A stretch of 64,000 bases of DNA from Anodontia alba (lineage: Eukaryota > Mollusca > Bivalvia > Lucinida > Lucinidae). Positions 33,511 to 43,935 of this stretch are shown here, piece by piece (within the stretch, counting starts at the first letter, position 1; every line of letters starts with the position of its first letter). The position numbers were made by a program, and so were the translations under genes. The notes under the pieces are model-generated. The model was not told the origin of the DNA and made no database searches. It worked only from the letters and a program-made list of their open reading frames with translations. Where the stretch lies: the NCBI GenBank assembly GCA_964016985.1, contig OZ024823.1:36127687-36191686 (forward strand), in the 5' to 3' direction.

Positions 33511-33705
33511 TATCTCCAGACAAGAGGGGGTTATTGACATAATATTTTTCTTATTTCTCCATGAAAACATTTATTGTGGATACTCATTAGAAGTGCTTCA
33601 GTGAAGTGTTTCTAATGAATACAACAACATATGTTTTTGTGGAGAAATTAGAACAATATCAGTACTTTTCAGATGAAAAAAAGGGCCTTATTGGGAGCTA
33701 TGCAA
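33511..33705. mobile_element. Hairpin-C MITE, nearly complete
   Basis: Outer ends TCTCCAGACAAGAGGG and GCCTTATTGGGAGCT, then CTTATTTCTCCATGAAAACA and its inverse, with apex GAAGTGCTTCAGTGAAGTG. It abuts the SINE-B tail. Confidence 0.85.
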
Positions 33706-34222
33706 AGTATGGGGATGCACCTGTGACCCACACTGTCCCTGTTTGTCTCTCTAAAGGTGTATTTTTCTCTTTTAGGTAAATTTTTCTTAGGATTTGACAC
33801 AATTGAACATGATCAGCTTACTACATTTCCCATAACCTAATGGTAATCTTGTAACAGAAGGTAGATATTGGGGTAATATGGTTGTAATATTTGTTTATAA
33901 TAGGATAAATATGAGGTAATAAGTTGTGAAGAGGACCCTTGCAGCTCATGACTTGTTTACTTGTAGGAAAAGAATGCAGCGGGTCACACTCCTTTGTTTG
34001 TCCTCATGTTGTATTATTTAAGAATTGCCTTTTGATGTTTTTTCATTTCATCAAGCCATGAATGAAAAAAAAAAAAGAAGGACACTATTATGCATGAATG
34101 CGCTACCCACAACATGCATATAGCGTCCTTCACTTTTTTCATTCATGGCTGCACATACCCTCTAACATGTGCGCCCAATGAAGACTCAAGTCAGTCTGTG
34201 CATCTGCTTACTCTAATCAGTC
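33706..34222. other. Intron 3 spacer with a 110 bp palindrome
   Basis: Around 34045-34155, CATGAATGAAAAAA with GGACACTATTATGCATGAAT pairs with ATGCATATAGCGTCCTTC and TTTTTTCATTCATG, a foldback with loop near 34100. The rest is unassigned. Confidence 0.55.
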
Positions 34223-34435
34223 TTAACCCTTCTCTTGCTGAGCATGACATGCCCTGTCTTAGCAAACAGTGTAGATCCAGATCAGTTGGCTTCTGAAGAA
34301 GCCAACTGATCTGGATCTGCACTGTTTGTCATTAAATATGTGAATTTCTATCAAAAACCCGGATTAAATAATCTGATTGGCTGGAAATTAAAGGTGGGCG
34401 TGGCATCTTAATTTATTAAGCACGACAAGGGTTAA
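34223..34435 (+). mobile_element. Hairpin-A MITE with intact 31 bp stem
   Basis: TTAACCCTTCTCTTGCTGAG at the left and CACGACAAGGGTTAA at the right. Stem arms 34263-34293 and 34298-34328 pair with a single T:G position and loop TGAA. It lies in the sense strand of the kinesin intron. Confidence 0.92.
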
Positions 34436-35411
34436 TTGTCCTCATCAAGAAAACTTGCATCATTGGCTATCCAAAATGTGCCCAGTGAAGATTCTGATTA
34501 GACGGCATGAATGCACAGGCTGATCTGAATTTTCCCTGGGCACACATGTCCGAAGGTACTTTTTTTGACGTTTGCGGCTCCATTGTTGGTTTTGTGTAAA
34601 ATTTGTGACACAATATGGCCCATAAAGTGACAGTATATGAGAACTAAGTTTTCATTCATAGAATAGACAGTTGTCATTTATGGTGTCCAGGGCCCAGTTT
34701 TCAAAGCATTGTTTATGAAGTCATTAACCCATTTATGTCAAGTGAACTCTTCTACCACAACTCTTTGGAACATTCTGTTTCCTATAGCAGGGTGTCTGGT
34801 TAGTTTGGTATTATTACCATGTTTTATAGAAATTCCTGTTTTTAATGCAAACAGTGTAGACCCTGAACAGATGCTGTGTTTGCCAATTACCCTTTTGTGG
34901 GTAGCCCAAGTAAAATGGTTTGAGCCTTATACTGCTCCATTCTTTTCTGATTTGGATCTACAGAAGGGTACCCTTACCAGTGTAATGCTCAGTTTCTTCC
35001 CCGTCCAAATCTAAGCACAGTTATTTCCCTTATTTTTGACTGTCACACAATGAGGGAAATAACTAGTGCTTAATAATTAAGGCACCTCCAATACCACCCC
35101 CACCCCCAACCACAAGCCTTTAGTTCAAGTTTGAATTGTGTTTGAGGCAGAATAGTCTTCATGCATCAAATTAATACACCCCACCCCCTCCACAACCCAC
35201 CCCTCTCTCCAGTTGCAGGCATCCTGAAACTCTTGGACAGGTTGTAAAATTTTCAGAACATCACCTTGCCAAATAATTCATTAACTCCTTGAACTCTTGT
35301 ATGAAATGGCATTTGGCCAAACTAGGAAAGTGTCTTACACAATTCATTTAGTATTTACTTTTGCTTGTTTAAATTTACCCTTATCTGATTTAATACTGGT
35401 TGAAAGGGACT
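34436..35411. other. Intron 3 segment with MITE scraps
   Basis: 34690-34712 carries GGGCCCAGTTTTCAAAGC, one end of family E without its partner. AATGCAAACAGTGTAGACCC near 34849 is a lone hairpin-core half. 35085-35215 is CCACCCC-rich. No exon seen. Confidence 0.5.
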
Positions 35412-35614
35412 CATAGCCTCAGACGAGAGGAGTGTCCACATACATATTTTTCTTATTTCTCCATAAAAAAATATGTTGTGGGTACTCATTAGAAGGGCCT
35501 CACTGAGGCCCTTCTAATGAGTACCCACAGCATATGTTTTTTTCTGGAGAAGTAAGAAAATATGAACATATTTTGGTTGAAAAAAAAAAAGCTCCTTATC
35601 TGGAGCTCTGAAAG
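35412..35614. mobile_element. Hairpin-C MITE, complete
   Basis: CATAGCCTCAGACGAGAGGA at the left and CTCCTTATCTGGAGCTCT at the right. The apex stem has 32 nt arms (ATATGTTGTGGGTACTCATT onward) with one mismatch around a central C. This is the best reference copy for the family. Confidence 0.9.
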
Positions 35615-35761
35615 GTACAATATGTGTGAAGGACTGAATTGTAAAAAAGACAATTCAACACTAAGTTTAATAATAAACTGTTATATTTGCACAAGTGCTA
35701 TGGAAGTATGAAATGCTTCATGTCTTCTCTACAAATGGGTGTAGAAAACAGAAAACAATGT

Positions 35762-35988
35762 ACGGTAAACGTCCTAAAACTTTGTACACCAAAGCTCCTG
35801 ACAATTTAATAGCATACAGTGTATGTAAACAGTGCAGATCCAGATCAGAGGAGGAGTCTGATAAGGGTCTACAGTGTTTGCTATTCCACTAAGTACTTTA
35901 AGAAACAATTGCATTAAAAGCAGAGTTTAGGCAAAAAAAAAAAGTATGGAATAAAGTGTTCAAAATTTTAGGACTTTTACCGTACATC
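35762..35988. mobile_element. H-family MITE
   Basis: TACGGTAAACGTCCTAAAAC at the left and ATTTTAGGACTTTTACCGTA at the right, with the core GTAAACAGTGCAGATCCAGA and GGGTCTACAGTGTTTG. Confidence 0.85.
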
Positions 35989-36049
35989 ATTTTGGCAAGA
36001 TACAGAAGGTCAGCCATATAAATAGAAATAATTTTTCTTCATATTGATT

Positions 36050-36280
36050 TAACAAAAAAAAAAAAAAAAATATTTGAGAGACATTTCTCTAAAATGAGAT
36101 TTCACATCATATGCTTTCATAGAAATATATGAAAATGATGAAACAGCAACTTTTCTTCTTTCCAAAAAAAAAAAAAAAAAATAAAAGCCAGAAATTTCAT
36201 TGCTATATTATAAGGTCTTGTCAAGAGTTGTTTTCTCAGAAAAGTGAAAAATAATGATAAAAAAAAAAAAAAAAATAAAA
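36050..36280. repeat. A-rich low-complexity region
   Basis: Three A-runs (near 36052-36070, 36162-36182 and 36258-36276) in AT-rich sequence. Confidence 0.85.
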
Positions 36281-36597
36281 TAAAGTGTTTTAGAATATCA
36301 TCTGGAAGAAATATTGCTTGGCGCTTTGAGGGTTTAAAGATCACAGTATATAAGTAGTGATTTTGGAATGCAGCAGTCTGCCCTAATAATAACCCAATCA
36401 TCTAATAATAATTAGATTTCTGTTTCTTGTTTATATTGAAATATCTTAATTCTGTCTAAGAATGTTACCAGAATATTTATCAAACCATTAAATGCATATT
36501 TTAAATTTTTAAGTCTGCATTGGGTGTGACAGACTATAATCTATTTTCTCCAGTGCCTATTGGGACCATAACAAACTTTGGTATACATTATACATAG

Positions 36598-36790
36598 CTA
36601 TAGATAAGAGAGGGTATCCACATAATATATTTCTTATTTCTCCTCGAAAATATTTGTTGTGGTACTCATTAGAAGTGCCTCATTGAGGCTCTTCTAATGA
36701 GTACCCACAACATTTGTTTTTGTGGGGAAATAAGAAAAATACCACTGCTTTTCGGTTGAAAAAAAAAAGAGCGCCTTATCTGGAGTTATT
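36598..36790. mobile_element. Hairpin-C MITE
   Basis: GCTATAGATAAGAGAGGGTA at the left, GCGCCTTATCTGGAGTTAT at the right; apex TACTCATTAGAAGTGCCTCA with its inverse. Confidence 0.88.
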
Positions 36791-36887
36791 ATTATACATA
36801 AGTCAATGATACCTGTTAAAATAATTCGGCAGGTAATAAATGTTTAAAATATTCTTTGAATGATAAACCGAGCATTCCATTGGCATT

Positions 36888-37095
36888 ATACTTTTAACTT
36901 TTACTGCTGTCTGGGCTGATTCAGCAAACGACAAATTGATGATATTTGTCTTGCTTTTCCCAAAAAGCAGGATTTGGCATTTCATGCAAATTGTCTCCGT
37001 TTGCTTGAAATATCAAGACTTTTTCTGGGAAAAATAAAAAAAAATATTGCAATATGTTGTCTGCTGAAAACTTTGTCCAGAGTGCTAAGTATTAG
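36888..37095. mobile_element. Hairpin-D MITE
   Basis: ACTTTTACTGCTGTCTGGGC at the left and CCAGAGTGCTAAGTATTAG at the right; GGATTTGGCATTTCATGCAA in the left arm, the right arm eroded. Confidence 0.75.
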
Positions 37096-37439
37096 AAATG
37101 GGTCACTCCAAGTTTAAATCACCCTTACGGCGCATGTGCCTAGTGTTCATTCAGATCAGTCTGCACATATCTTGTGCTATCCAGTCAGGATCTGTATTAT
37201 TCACTTACAGAATCTCCCTCGGAATCTCCAACGTTCATACTAATACACCATGTCTAAGAGTGAATAGCAAAGATCCTTATCAAACTATTGAAGCTCCAGA
37301 AATGGCACTTTTTTAGCTCTTTGCATGCTGGGTAATTTTGCATGCTTTTTTGTCATCTGTGGATTTTTTTTTTTAAATTATTTTTTTTTCAAAAACTCTT
37401 TCAGGAATACACCACAATTTCTTTATAACACTGTTGTTG

Positions 37440-37622
37440 GGGCCCATAGCATAAACCGTGTTAGTTAAACAACCGTATTATATCCAAACAAAAATGTATA
37501 GATTATATTGAAAAATGACCATTTATGGTCATTTTTCAATATAATCTATATATTTTTGGGATCTATCTTTGAACCGTGTTGTATCCAAAACCGTGTTATA
37601 ACAAATCATGTTATACAGAGGT
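37440..37622. mobile_element. Palindromic element, AACCGTGTTATA repeats
   Basis: TATAGATTATATTGAAAAAT and its exact inverse flank GACCATTTATGGTC (stem 37497-37551). Outside are copies of AACCGTGTT (37457, 37573, 37589) and TATCCAAA, in arrangement like TIR subrepeats. Confidence 0.7.
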
Positions 37623-37639
37623 TGAAGTGTACCATCAGA

Positions 37640-37795
37640 GTGTCAAACAGTTTGAATCCAGATCAGGCCCGACAATATGTCTGGCCTGATCTGGGCCCCA
37701 AAAAATGTTGGGCCTGATCTGGGTCCAAAGAAATGTTGGGCCTGATCTGGGTCCAAAAAAATGTTGGGCCTGATCTGGGTCCAAACTGTTTGCAA
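37640..37795. repeat. 28 bp tandem repeat inside a hairpin-core element
   Basis: GTTGGGCCTGATCTGGGTCC starts at 37707, 37735 and 37763 (28 bp period), with a diverged first unit at 37679. The block replaces the loop of a GTCAAACAGTTTGAATCCAG / GGGTCCAAACTGTTTGC hairpin. Confidence 0.9.
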
Positions 37796-37849
37796 AGATT
37801 ATCAGCAGACAACAAAAGTTGCAACTAGCGGGGAAATAGTTAATAAAAA

Positions 37850-37992
37850 ATTTGTGATATTTTTTATATTTCTCCATGGATATATATGTTGTGGATACTC
37901 ATTAGAAGCGCCTTACAGAGGCACTTCTTATGCATATCCATAACATGTTTTTGTGGAGAAATTAGAAAAAATATTTTATCTGGTTTCTTCTA
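37850..37992. mobile_element. Hairpin-C MITE
   Basis: TATTTCTCCATGGATATATA and GTTTTTGTGGAGAAATTAG outer arms, GGATACTCATTAGAAGCGCC and GGCACTTCTTATGCATATCC inner arms. Confidence 0.82.
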
Positions 37993-38269
37993 GACTATGC
38001 AGTTCACAGTCTGATTAGAGTTTATACTGGTAACATAATATCCTTTTTAACTTGAATAGTTCAGATATGAGGGTAATTTCACCCAGATTGAATGGAAGAT
38101 ATTGTATTTGAATTACATAGAAAAATATTATTGTAAATCAAATAAGTCATTGAAAGGTGCAGTTGTTTGTTATGGGAATTTAACCTTCCCTATGCTTTGT
38201 TTTGAATAGAAGGGCACGCACCTTCTGAAAATGTTCAAGCAGTGAATTGGTTACCTACATTGTAGATAT

Positions 38270-38597
38270 TGGAGGAGTGTCCACCGCACATTTGTTAGAG
38301 CACCCGCTTTGTGAGTGGGAGATTGTGGGTTTGATTCTTGGCCGAGTCATACCAAAGACTTTAAAAATGGTACTTTAAAGCTGCTCTTTCACTTGGCGCT
38401 CATCAAAAAGAAAATAGAGCTGGAACTGGTCATCCCGTTATAATGTGACTGGGTGGAATATCATATCATGTGTCTGGGTTATGATATTTCAGTGAGGCAG
38501 CCACTCTAAAAATGAGCATTAACTGAGCTCTTTCCGTGACTGAAAAATTGTTGAGAGTGAAGTAAAACCCGAATAAACCAACCAGGCAAACAAAGAT
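38270..38597 (+). mobile_element. SINE-B copy
   Basis: tRNA-like head GCACATTTGTTAGAGCACCC with B box GATTGTGGGTTTGATTC, then CATACCAAAGACTTTAAAAA, CAGTGAGGCAGCCACTC and the tail AAGTAAAACCCGAATAAACC. Confidence 0.88.
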
Positions 38598-38617
38598 AAA
38601 TAGTTTACCTTTTTGTA

Positions 38618-38690
38618 ATAGAAAAAAAATTGTAGGTACTCATTAGAATCACCTAGCAAAAGGAATGTCTGATGAGTACCTACCGTATTT
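38618..38690. mobile_element. Hairpin-C remnant
   Basis: AGGTACTCATTAGAATCACC with TGTCTGATGAGTACC; a hairpin-B MITE follows directly and probably inserted into it, since GTATAATGTATGTTTTCATA resumes at 38896. Confidence 0.65.
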
Positions 38691-38903
38691 ACCATATGTA
38701 TTCGGACAGACAGGCCTGAGCAAACAGTTTAGACCCAGATGAGACGCCGCAGAACGCGGTGTCTCATCTGGGTCTACACTGTTTGCCACTCATCCAGCAA
38801 TTTTTAGACACAACATCGGGTAGTGAATTGTACTGGTTCAAATTTTAGAACATATATGGTAAGGAGTTGAGGTGTCCGAATACTTAGGGTAAATACGGTA
38901 TAA
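38688..38903 (+). mobile_element. Hairpin-B MITE
   Basis: TACCATATGTATTCGGACAG at the left and CCGAATACTTAGGGTAAATA then CGGTA at the right. Stem GCAAACAGTTTAGACCCAGA to GTCTACACTGTTTGC with loop AGAAC. Confidence 0.9.
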
Positions 38904-39062
38904 TGTATGTTTTCATAGATAAACCATAAGTAAAAGGTGTAGAACTTCTGTTGGCAAGATAAGGTAGTGAAGTTTTGAAATAGTGCCACAATTCGTTTTA
39001 TGCCCATTTAACCGTAGATCCAGATAAGAGGAGTAACTTTCTTGTTTCTCCACAAAAATATG

Positions 39063-39306
39063 TTAACCCTTAAAGCGCCAATCACAACAATTGTCGTCTG
39101 CTTTGTCTTCTGCTTGTGATTTTAAAAGTCATTTCTGCAAACAGTGTGGACCCAGATCAGACTGCTCCTTTAGGAGCAGTCTGATCTGGGTCCACACTGT
39201 TTGCCAAAATGCAAAAATAGGTTTGGAAAGTTTGCAAGAATATTCAGCAGACGACATAAACAGACGACATTTTCAGATGCAGTTTTTCTTGGTGCTTTAA
39301 GGGTTA
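39063..39306. mobile_element. K-family MITE, TTAA borders
   Basis: TTAACCCTTAAAGCGCCAA at the left and TTGGTGCTTTAAGGGTTAA at the right. The central stem is perfect: arms 39137-39168 and 39173-39204, 32 bp, loop TTTA, starting GCAAACAGTGTGGACCCAGA. Confidence 0.92.
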
Positions 39307-39337
39307 AAACTTTTGAACAAATGTTAAATTAATTCTA

Positions 39338-39550
39338 CAGTAAATGTCCTAAAATTTTGTATATCAAAGTTTCAATAAAATGGCACATGCAAACAGTGCA
39401 TACCCAGATCAAACTGCTCCTGAAGAAGCAGGTCTGATCAGAGTCTGCATTGTTTGTCATTCCACAAATAATTTTAAGAAATAACTACATAAAAAAGCAA
39501 AAGTTAGGAAAAAATGTATGGATTAGTTTTCGGACATTTACCATTATTTA
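39338..39550. mobile_element. H-family MITE
   Basis: TACAGTAAATGTCCTAAAAT at the left, TTTTCGGACATTTACCATTA at the right; imperfect hairpin GTGCATACCCAGATCAAACT with GATCAGAGTCTGCATTG. Confidence 0.8.
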
Positions 39551-39935
39551 TAGAAAATTTAGTGAACAAAATTGTTTGCTATTAAAAGCTGCTTACCTTA
39601 TACAGGCTTTTCATAATGTGACATTGTGAAATGACTAAAATACAGTTGATAGAATGACAAAAAAAAAAAAAAAAATCCAAAATATCAAATATCTTGTTGC
39701 AAAAAATTGTTTTGCTAGCAATTCACATAACCAAATTGATAATTTTATTTTTCTTTCTTATTTCTTCAAGAAAACATGTTGTGGTACTCATTGAATTTGC
39801 ACCACTGTGATATGTTTTATTGAGTTGACAGGCTCATATGACATATAATTTGAGTTTTATATCAAAACAATGAGCATATGGTGAAGTTACATTGTTCTCA
39901 TTCATGGGACTTTATGAAAGTTTTAGAATTGAATA

Positions 39936-40289
39936 TACCGTATTCGATCTAATTACCGCACATACCCCTATAAGCGCACAGTCAAGAAATTCCGAAGTCT
40001 TCAGATTACAGCCAGTGTAATTTTTCTTTACTTCTTTTTAAAAGCATATGTTGTGGGTACTCATTTGAATTGCATCGACTTGTCGATGCAATTCAAATGA
40101 GTGCCCACAACATATGCCTTTATAAAGAAAATCAGAAACAATCACATAATCATCATCAAATAAGTCCTTTTTCTGATCTTTTTTATAGTGTATCCTTAGT
40201 AGGTAGATACATATTTTACCACAAATGAGAGTTCCCAGTAATTTTGAAAAACCTAAGCGCACAGTGCGGTAATTAGGTCGAATACGGTA
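39936..40289. mobile_element. F-family foldback MITE
   Basis: TACCGTATTCGATCTAATTA and CACAGTGCGGTAATTAGGTC then GAATACGGTA form the ends. The apex is CATTTGAATTGCATCGACTT with its inverse, and arms ATATGTTGTGGGTACTCA are shared with hairpin-C. Confidence 0.92.
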
Positions 40290-40480
40290 TATACATAGAC
40301 AAGAAACTTCATTTTGGATTTTCTAATATTGGGTACCATATTATTCCTAAATATCAGCCAGTCTGACCTGTCAGCAAAGTTTAAAAGTTTGATCAGGGCC
40401 TACACTGTTTGCCATTCCATTTGTACTTTTTAGACACATTGTCAGGTAGTCCAATTCATGTAGTTTTGTACAAAGTTTAG

Positions 40481-40697
40481 GGTATTTGTCCTAAGCATTG
40501 AGACAGAGAGGCCTGAGCAAACTGTAGACCCAGATCAGATGCTGCATAATGCAGCATCTGATCAGGGTCTACAGTGTTTGCCATACATTCAGCAGTTTTT
40601 GACATACATGTGTCAACAGGTAGTCAGTTGGAACTATTCAGATCTTAGGACAGGTATGGTAAAGAGTTAAGGTGTCCCAGTACATTTAGGGTAATGA
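40481..40697 (+). mobile_element. Hairpin-B MITE
   Basis: GTATTTGTCCTAAGCATTGA at the left; GGTGTCCCAGTACATTTAGG at the right. Stem CCAGATCAGATGCTGCATAA / GCAGCATCTGATCAGGGTCT. Confidence 0.85.
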
Positions 40698-40711
40698 CAA
40701 TTTGTGTAGCA

Positions 40712-40908
40712 AGCCGTTAACTTTTACCACGTTATGGGCTAATTCAGCAGATGACAAATTGATATCCAAGAAAACAGGATTTGACATTTCATGCAAATTG
40801 TCTCAACTGGAGACAATTTGCATGAAATGTCAAAACCTGTTTTCTGGGAAAAATAAGAAAAAATATTTCCCTTTGTCATCTGCTGAAAATTTTATCCAGC
40901 ATCTATTA
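40712..40908. mobile_element. Hairpin-D MITE
   Basis: Central stem AACAGGATTTGACATTTCAT onward pairs with ATGAAATGTCAAAACCTGTT around GTCTCAACTGGAGAC; ends TAACTTTTACCACGTTATGG and CCAGCATCTATTAA. Confidence 0.88.
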
Positions 40909-41113
40909 ACCCATTGTAGTCGGGAGACCGGCATAAAAAGGTAATTGGCAAACAGTGCAGAATGCGGCGTCTGATCAGGGTCTCCAGTGTTTGCAAATAG
41001 TTTAGCCATTTTTCTCTAGGAATATGTAAATCTCATAGCCAGATATACCTAAAATTGAAATTGGACTCTCCCAGCATATAATGTGGGAGAGTCTATTCAG
41101 CATACAAAGGGTA
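40907..41113. mobile_element. G-family MITE
   Basis: TTAACCCATTGTAGTCGGGA at the left. The core GGCAAACAGTGCAGAATGC with GGGTCTCCAGTGTTTGC and the block CTAGGAATATGTAAATCTCA match the copy at 46970. The right end ATACAAAGGGTAAA is decayed. Confidence 0.8.
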
Positions 41114-41325
41114 AAGGAATAAGGTATCTGAATATTTAGGGTAAGTATGGCATCAAGACCCCAGTGTTATAAATTCCTAACTTGCTACACATTTTAATGG
41201 TCATCTTTATCAGGACATGATTGTCTTTGTTAAGTGGATTATAAATTTTAAGGTCATAATGTTCCCACCTTATAAGGAAAAAAAGATGTTACCCCTTACC
41301 ATAATTGTAGACTGGGCACTTTTAT

Positions 41326-41700
41326 CATGGCTTCAGACAAGGGGATTTTGACAACCAAAAGTATTGATGTTTTATTTCTGACAACAAGATATGTTGTGGG
41401 TATTCATTAGAAGCGCCTCACCGAGGCGCTCTTAATAAATGAACCACAATATACCTGCAGAGATGCTTCTGCAGAATATCCACAGCATATGTTTTTCAGG
41501 GGCGGATCCAGGATTTTTAGACAGGGTGTTCAAATTTGCTAAGAGGGTTCGATTTGACCATTTTGCCAGCATTTTCTCAAAATTCATCATGAAAATGAAA
41601 TAATTTGGACTCCAATTGGGGTTCCACTGAACCACCCAAACCCCTTCTAAAGCTGCTACTGTTTTTGTTGGAGAAATCAGAAGAATATTATATCCCCTCT
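41326..41700. mobile_element. Hairpin-C MITE with an internal insert
   Basis: TTCAGACAAGGGGATT at the left and CCTCTTATCTGGTGCTA at the right. The right arm is cut after CATATGTTTTTC (41496) and resumes with TGTTTTTGTTGGAGAAATC (41660). The apex GCGCCTCACCGAGGCGC is intact. Confidence 0.75.
41497..41659. mobile_element. Insert beginning AGGGGCGGATCCAGGA
   Basis: About 160 bp with TGTTTTT repeated on both sides (near 41489 and 41660), consistent with a 7-8 bp target duplication. AGGCGCGGATCCAGGAGG on the minus strand near 18128-18146 shows the same end elsewhere in the window. Confidence 0.6.
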
Positions 41701-41744
41701 TATCTGGTGCTACCGGGTATGTTTTATTTTTTAAAAGCTAACAA

Positions 41745-41885
41745 ATATTGGTATTTTTTCTTATTTCCTCACAAAAACATTCCTGATAGGCTCTAACTAG
41801 AAGCCCATCAACCAGGCACTTCTTATGAGCCCCATTGATATATGTTTTTATAGAGAAATTAAAGAAAAAAATTATCTTGTCTTAA
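41745..41885. mobile_element. Hairpin-C MITE, diverged
   Basis: TTTTTCTTATTTCCTCACAA and ATGTTTTTATAGAGAAATTA arms; apex GAAGCCCATCAACCAGGCAC eroded. Confidence 0.7.
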
Positions 41886-41935
41886 TATGCCTCTTAATCC
41901 AGGACTATTACATTTGCAGACCTTCAGATAATCTA

Positions 41936-42127
41936 TGGTATTTACCTTATATATTGGGACGCCATTACTTACCATACTTCTAATTTGAACGAATCCCATT
42001 TACTGTCTGTTGATGTGTCCAAAATAGCTAGATGCATGAAAAGCACTGTTGACCATGACCAAATGCTGTGATCTGTGGTGTCTGATATGGGTCTGCATTA
42101 ATTGCTTAGGCCTGTCTGTCCCAATAC
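41936..42127 (-). mobile_element. Hairpin-B MITE, reverse
   Basis: GGTATTTACCTTATATATTG at the left; GGCCTGTCTGTCCCAATACT at the right. It abuts the next MITE with no spacer. Confidence 0.7.
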
Positions 42128-42311
42128 TTAACCATTGTTCTGCTGAATCCTGATATACTAATTGCCTTCTGAAGAAGCCAACTGATCTTGATCTGCACTA
42201 TTTGTCATTAATGGTGTGAATTTGTTTCAGTAACCTGGATCAAGTAATCTGACTGGTTGAAAATTAGAAGTGGGCATGGCATATTTATTTATTCAACAGG
42301 GCAATAGTTAA
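42128..42311 (+). mobile_element. Hairpin-A MITE, diverged
   Basis: TTAACCATTGTTCTGCTGAA and TTCAACAGGGCAATAGTTAA ends; the left stem arm is deleted. Confidence 0.8.
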
Positions 42312-42375
42312 GACTATTATGATATTTCATCTCTTTATAGTTGCCTTGAAAATATGTTATGTTCTGGCATTTTGT

Positions 42376-42573
42376 TTAACCCTGGTCCTGCTGATCCCGG
42401 ATATATCCTGTCTTTGCAAACAGTGTAGATCCAGATCAGTTGGCCGATCTGGATCTGCACTGTTTGCCATTAAGTATGTGAATTTATAGCAACAATCCAG
42501 ATCAAGCAATCCGATTGGCTGAAAATTAGATGTGGGTGTAGCATCTTAATTTATTCAGCAGGACAAGGGTTAA
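42376..42573 (+). mobile_element. Hairpin-A MITE
   Basis: TTAACCCTGGTCCTGCTGAT and CAGCAGGACAAGGGTTAA ends, short stem GATCAGTTGGCCGATC. Confidence 0.9.
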
Positions 42574-42629
42574 ATTCACAGTCTGGATGAAACAACTCTG
42601 GTTGATATAAAGAAAAAAGAAACCTGTTT

Positions 42630-42984
42630 AATGTATTCGACCTAATTACTGCACACACCTCTATAAGGGCACAGTCAAGATCTTCATAGTCTTCCAGTTA
42701 CAGCCAGTATACTTTTTTTCTACTTCTTTTATAAAGGCATATGTCGTGGGTCGACTTGTCAATGCAATTCAAGTGAGTACCCACAAAATATGCTTTTATA
42801 AAGCAAATCAGGAAAAACCCTCAAAGACATCGCATAAGCATCATTAGGTAAGTCCTTCGCTGATTGATTTTTTAAATTTTTAAATGTACCCTTATTATAT
42901 GTGGATAAATATTTTATCACACGTTTTTCCAGTAATTTTAAAAAAATCTAAGTGCATGGTGAGATAATTAGGTCAAATACAGTA
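42630..42984. mobile_element. F-family foldback MITE
   Basis: ATGTATTCGACCTAATTACT at the left and GAGATAATTAGGTCAAATAC then AGTA at the right; the inner left arm is partly deleted (CGTGGGTCGACTTGTCAATG). Confidence 0.82.
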
Positions 42985-43004
42985 TCTGGATACCCTCCGA
43001 TCTG

Positions 43005-43130
43005 GAGCTGTGCTAAGGCACCTTTTACAACCAAACATATGTTGTGGGTACACACTAAAAGGGCCTCACTGAGGCTCTTAAGCGTATGTTTTAGCAGAGA
43101 AATAAGAAAGATACGTATATGAATCCCATC
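43005..43130. mobile_element. Hairpin-C MITE, shortened
   Basis: TGGAGCTGTGCTAAGGCACC, ATGTTGTGGGTACACACTAA and AGGCTCTTAAGCGTATG; the right arm is incomplete. Confidence 0.65.
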
Positions 43131-43270
43131 TTATCTATGATTTTGAAATATTACATTTTTATTTCTCAATAAAATTTACTAAACATCGGTTCATTTCAAA
43201 AGAATTGCATGCTGAGCTGATGCTTTCAGGATGCCAGAACATGTTTAAAAATTATATTTAGGGGTTGGGT

Positions 43271-43581
43271 TCGGGGAATGTGGTCCAGGGGGTGGTTGGG
43301 TGAGGTGAAGATGTCTTGTATCTTATGTCAGCTGAGGGCACCCAACTGATATTGGCTTACTGTTGGGCAAGGCCTACTGTCCTTGCTGCAGGTAAGGGTA
43401 GAGGGGGAATATACTTATTTCTTCTATTTTGTCACTTTCTTTCATTTTCCTCTTCTTCCCCTATTCCTCTTTCATCTCCTCTACTATCTCTTCTATCTCT
43501 TTTCTTTTTCTCTGGGAGATGACACAAAATGTCCACAACGGTTGACGTGTCATTAAACCCCAGCACAATTGGGGGATGTGG
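43271..43581 (+). mobile_element. SINE-C copy, degraded TSD
   Basis: The body runs from about 43284 to 43568, with ACTGATATTGGCTTACTGTT, GGTAAGGGTAGAGGGGG, a C/T tract and the tail GTTGACGTGTCATTAAACCC. Flanks TCGGGGAATGTGG (43271) and TTGGGGGATGTGG (43569) are a plausible eroded target duplication. GTTTGGTTGGG-rich DNA precedes it. Confidence 0.8.
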
Positions 43582-43756
43582 AGGGGAGATTTCACAAAGC
43601 CTTTTATCAGAAGGGTTGCAAAATTACACATTTCAAGGGTCTCCCCAATGGATACATTTAAATCTGGGTCAAGTGGACATTATCACTATCTGAAGAAAAG
43701 GATGGCTGAACATTGAATTTATGACTGACATGTGGGAGGATTAAGAGAGGACTGTT

Positions 43757-43935
43757 GTTTACCCTAAATATTTTGACACCATACTCCTAATAGTACTTAT
43801 ACTAAAATTTGAAGAGGTCCGTTTGATTGCCTGAGGCCTCAGTAATGTGAGGGAATGGCAAATACCCTAAGAATCCTAAGTATTGGGACAGGCAGGCCTG
43901 GGCAAACAGCACAGACCCAGATCATAAATTTCGAA
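43757..43935. mobile_element. Hairpin-B halves, rearranged
   Basis: TTTACCCTAAATATTTTGAC at the left and, at 43870, ATCCTAAGTATTGGGACAGG with GGGCAAACAGCACAGACCCA; the two half elements lie head to tail without a complete hairpin. Confidence 0.55.

Noticed and set aside
37640..37795. CRISPR-like regularly spaced repeat
   Set aside because: Units are contiguous 28 bp tandem copies without unique spacers, in a eukaryotic intron.
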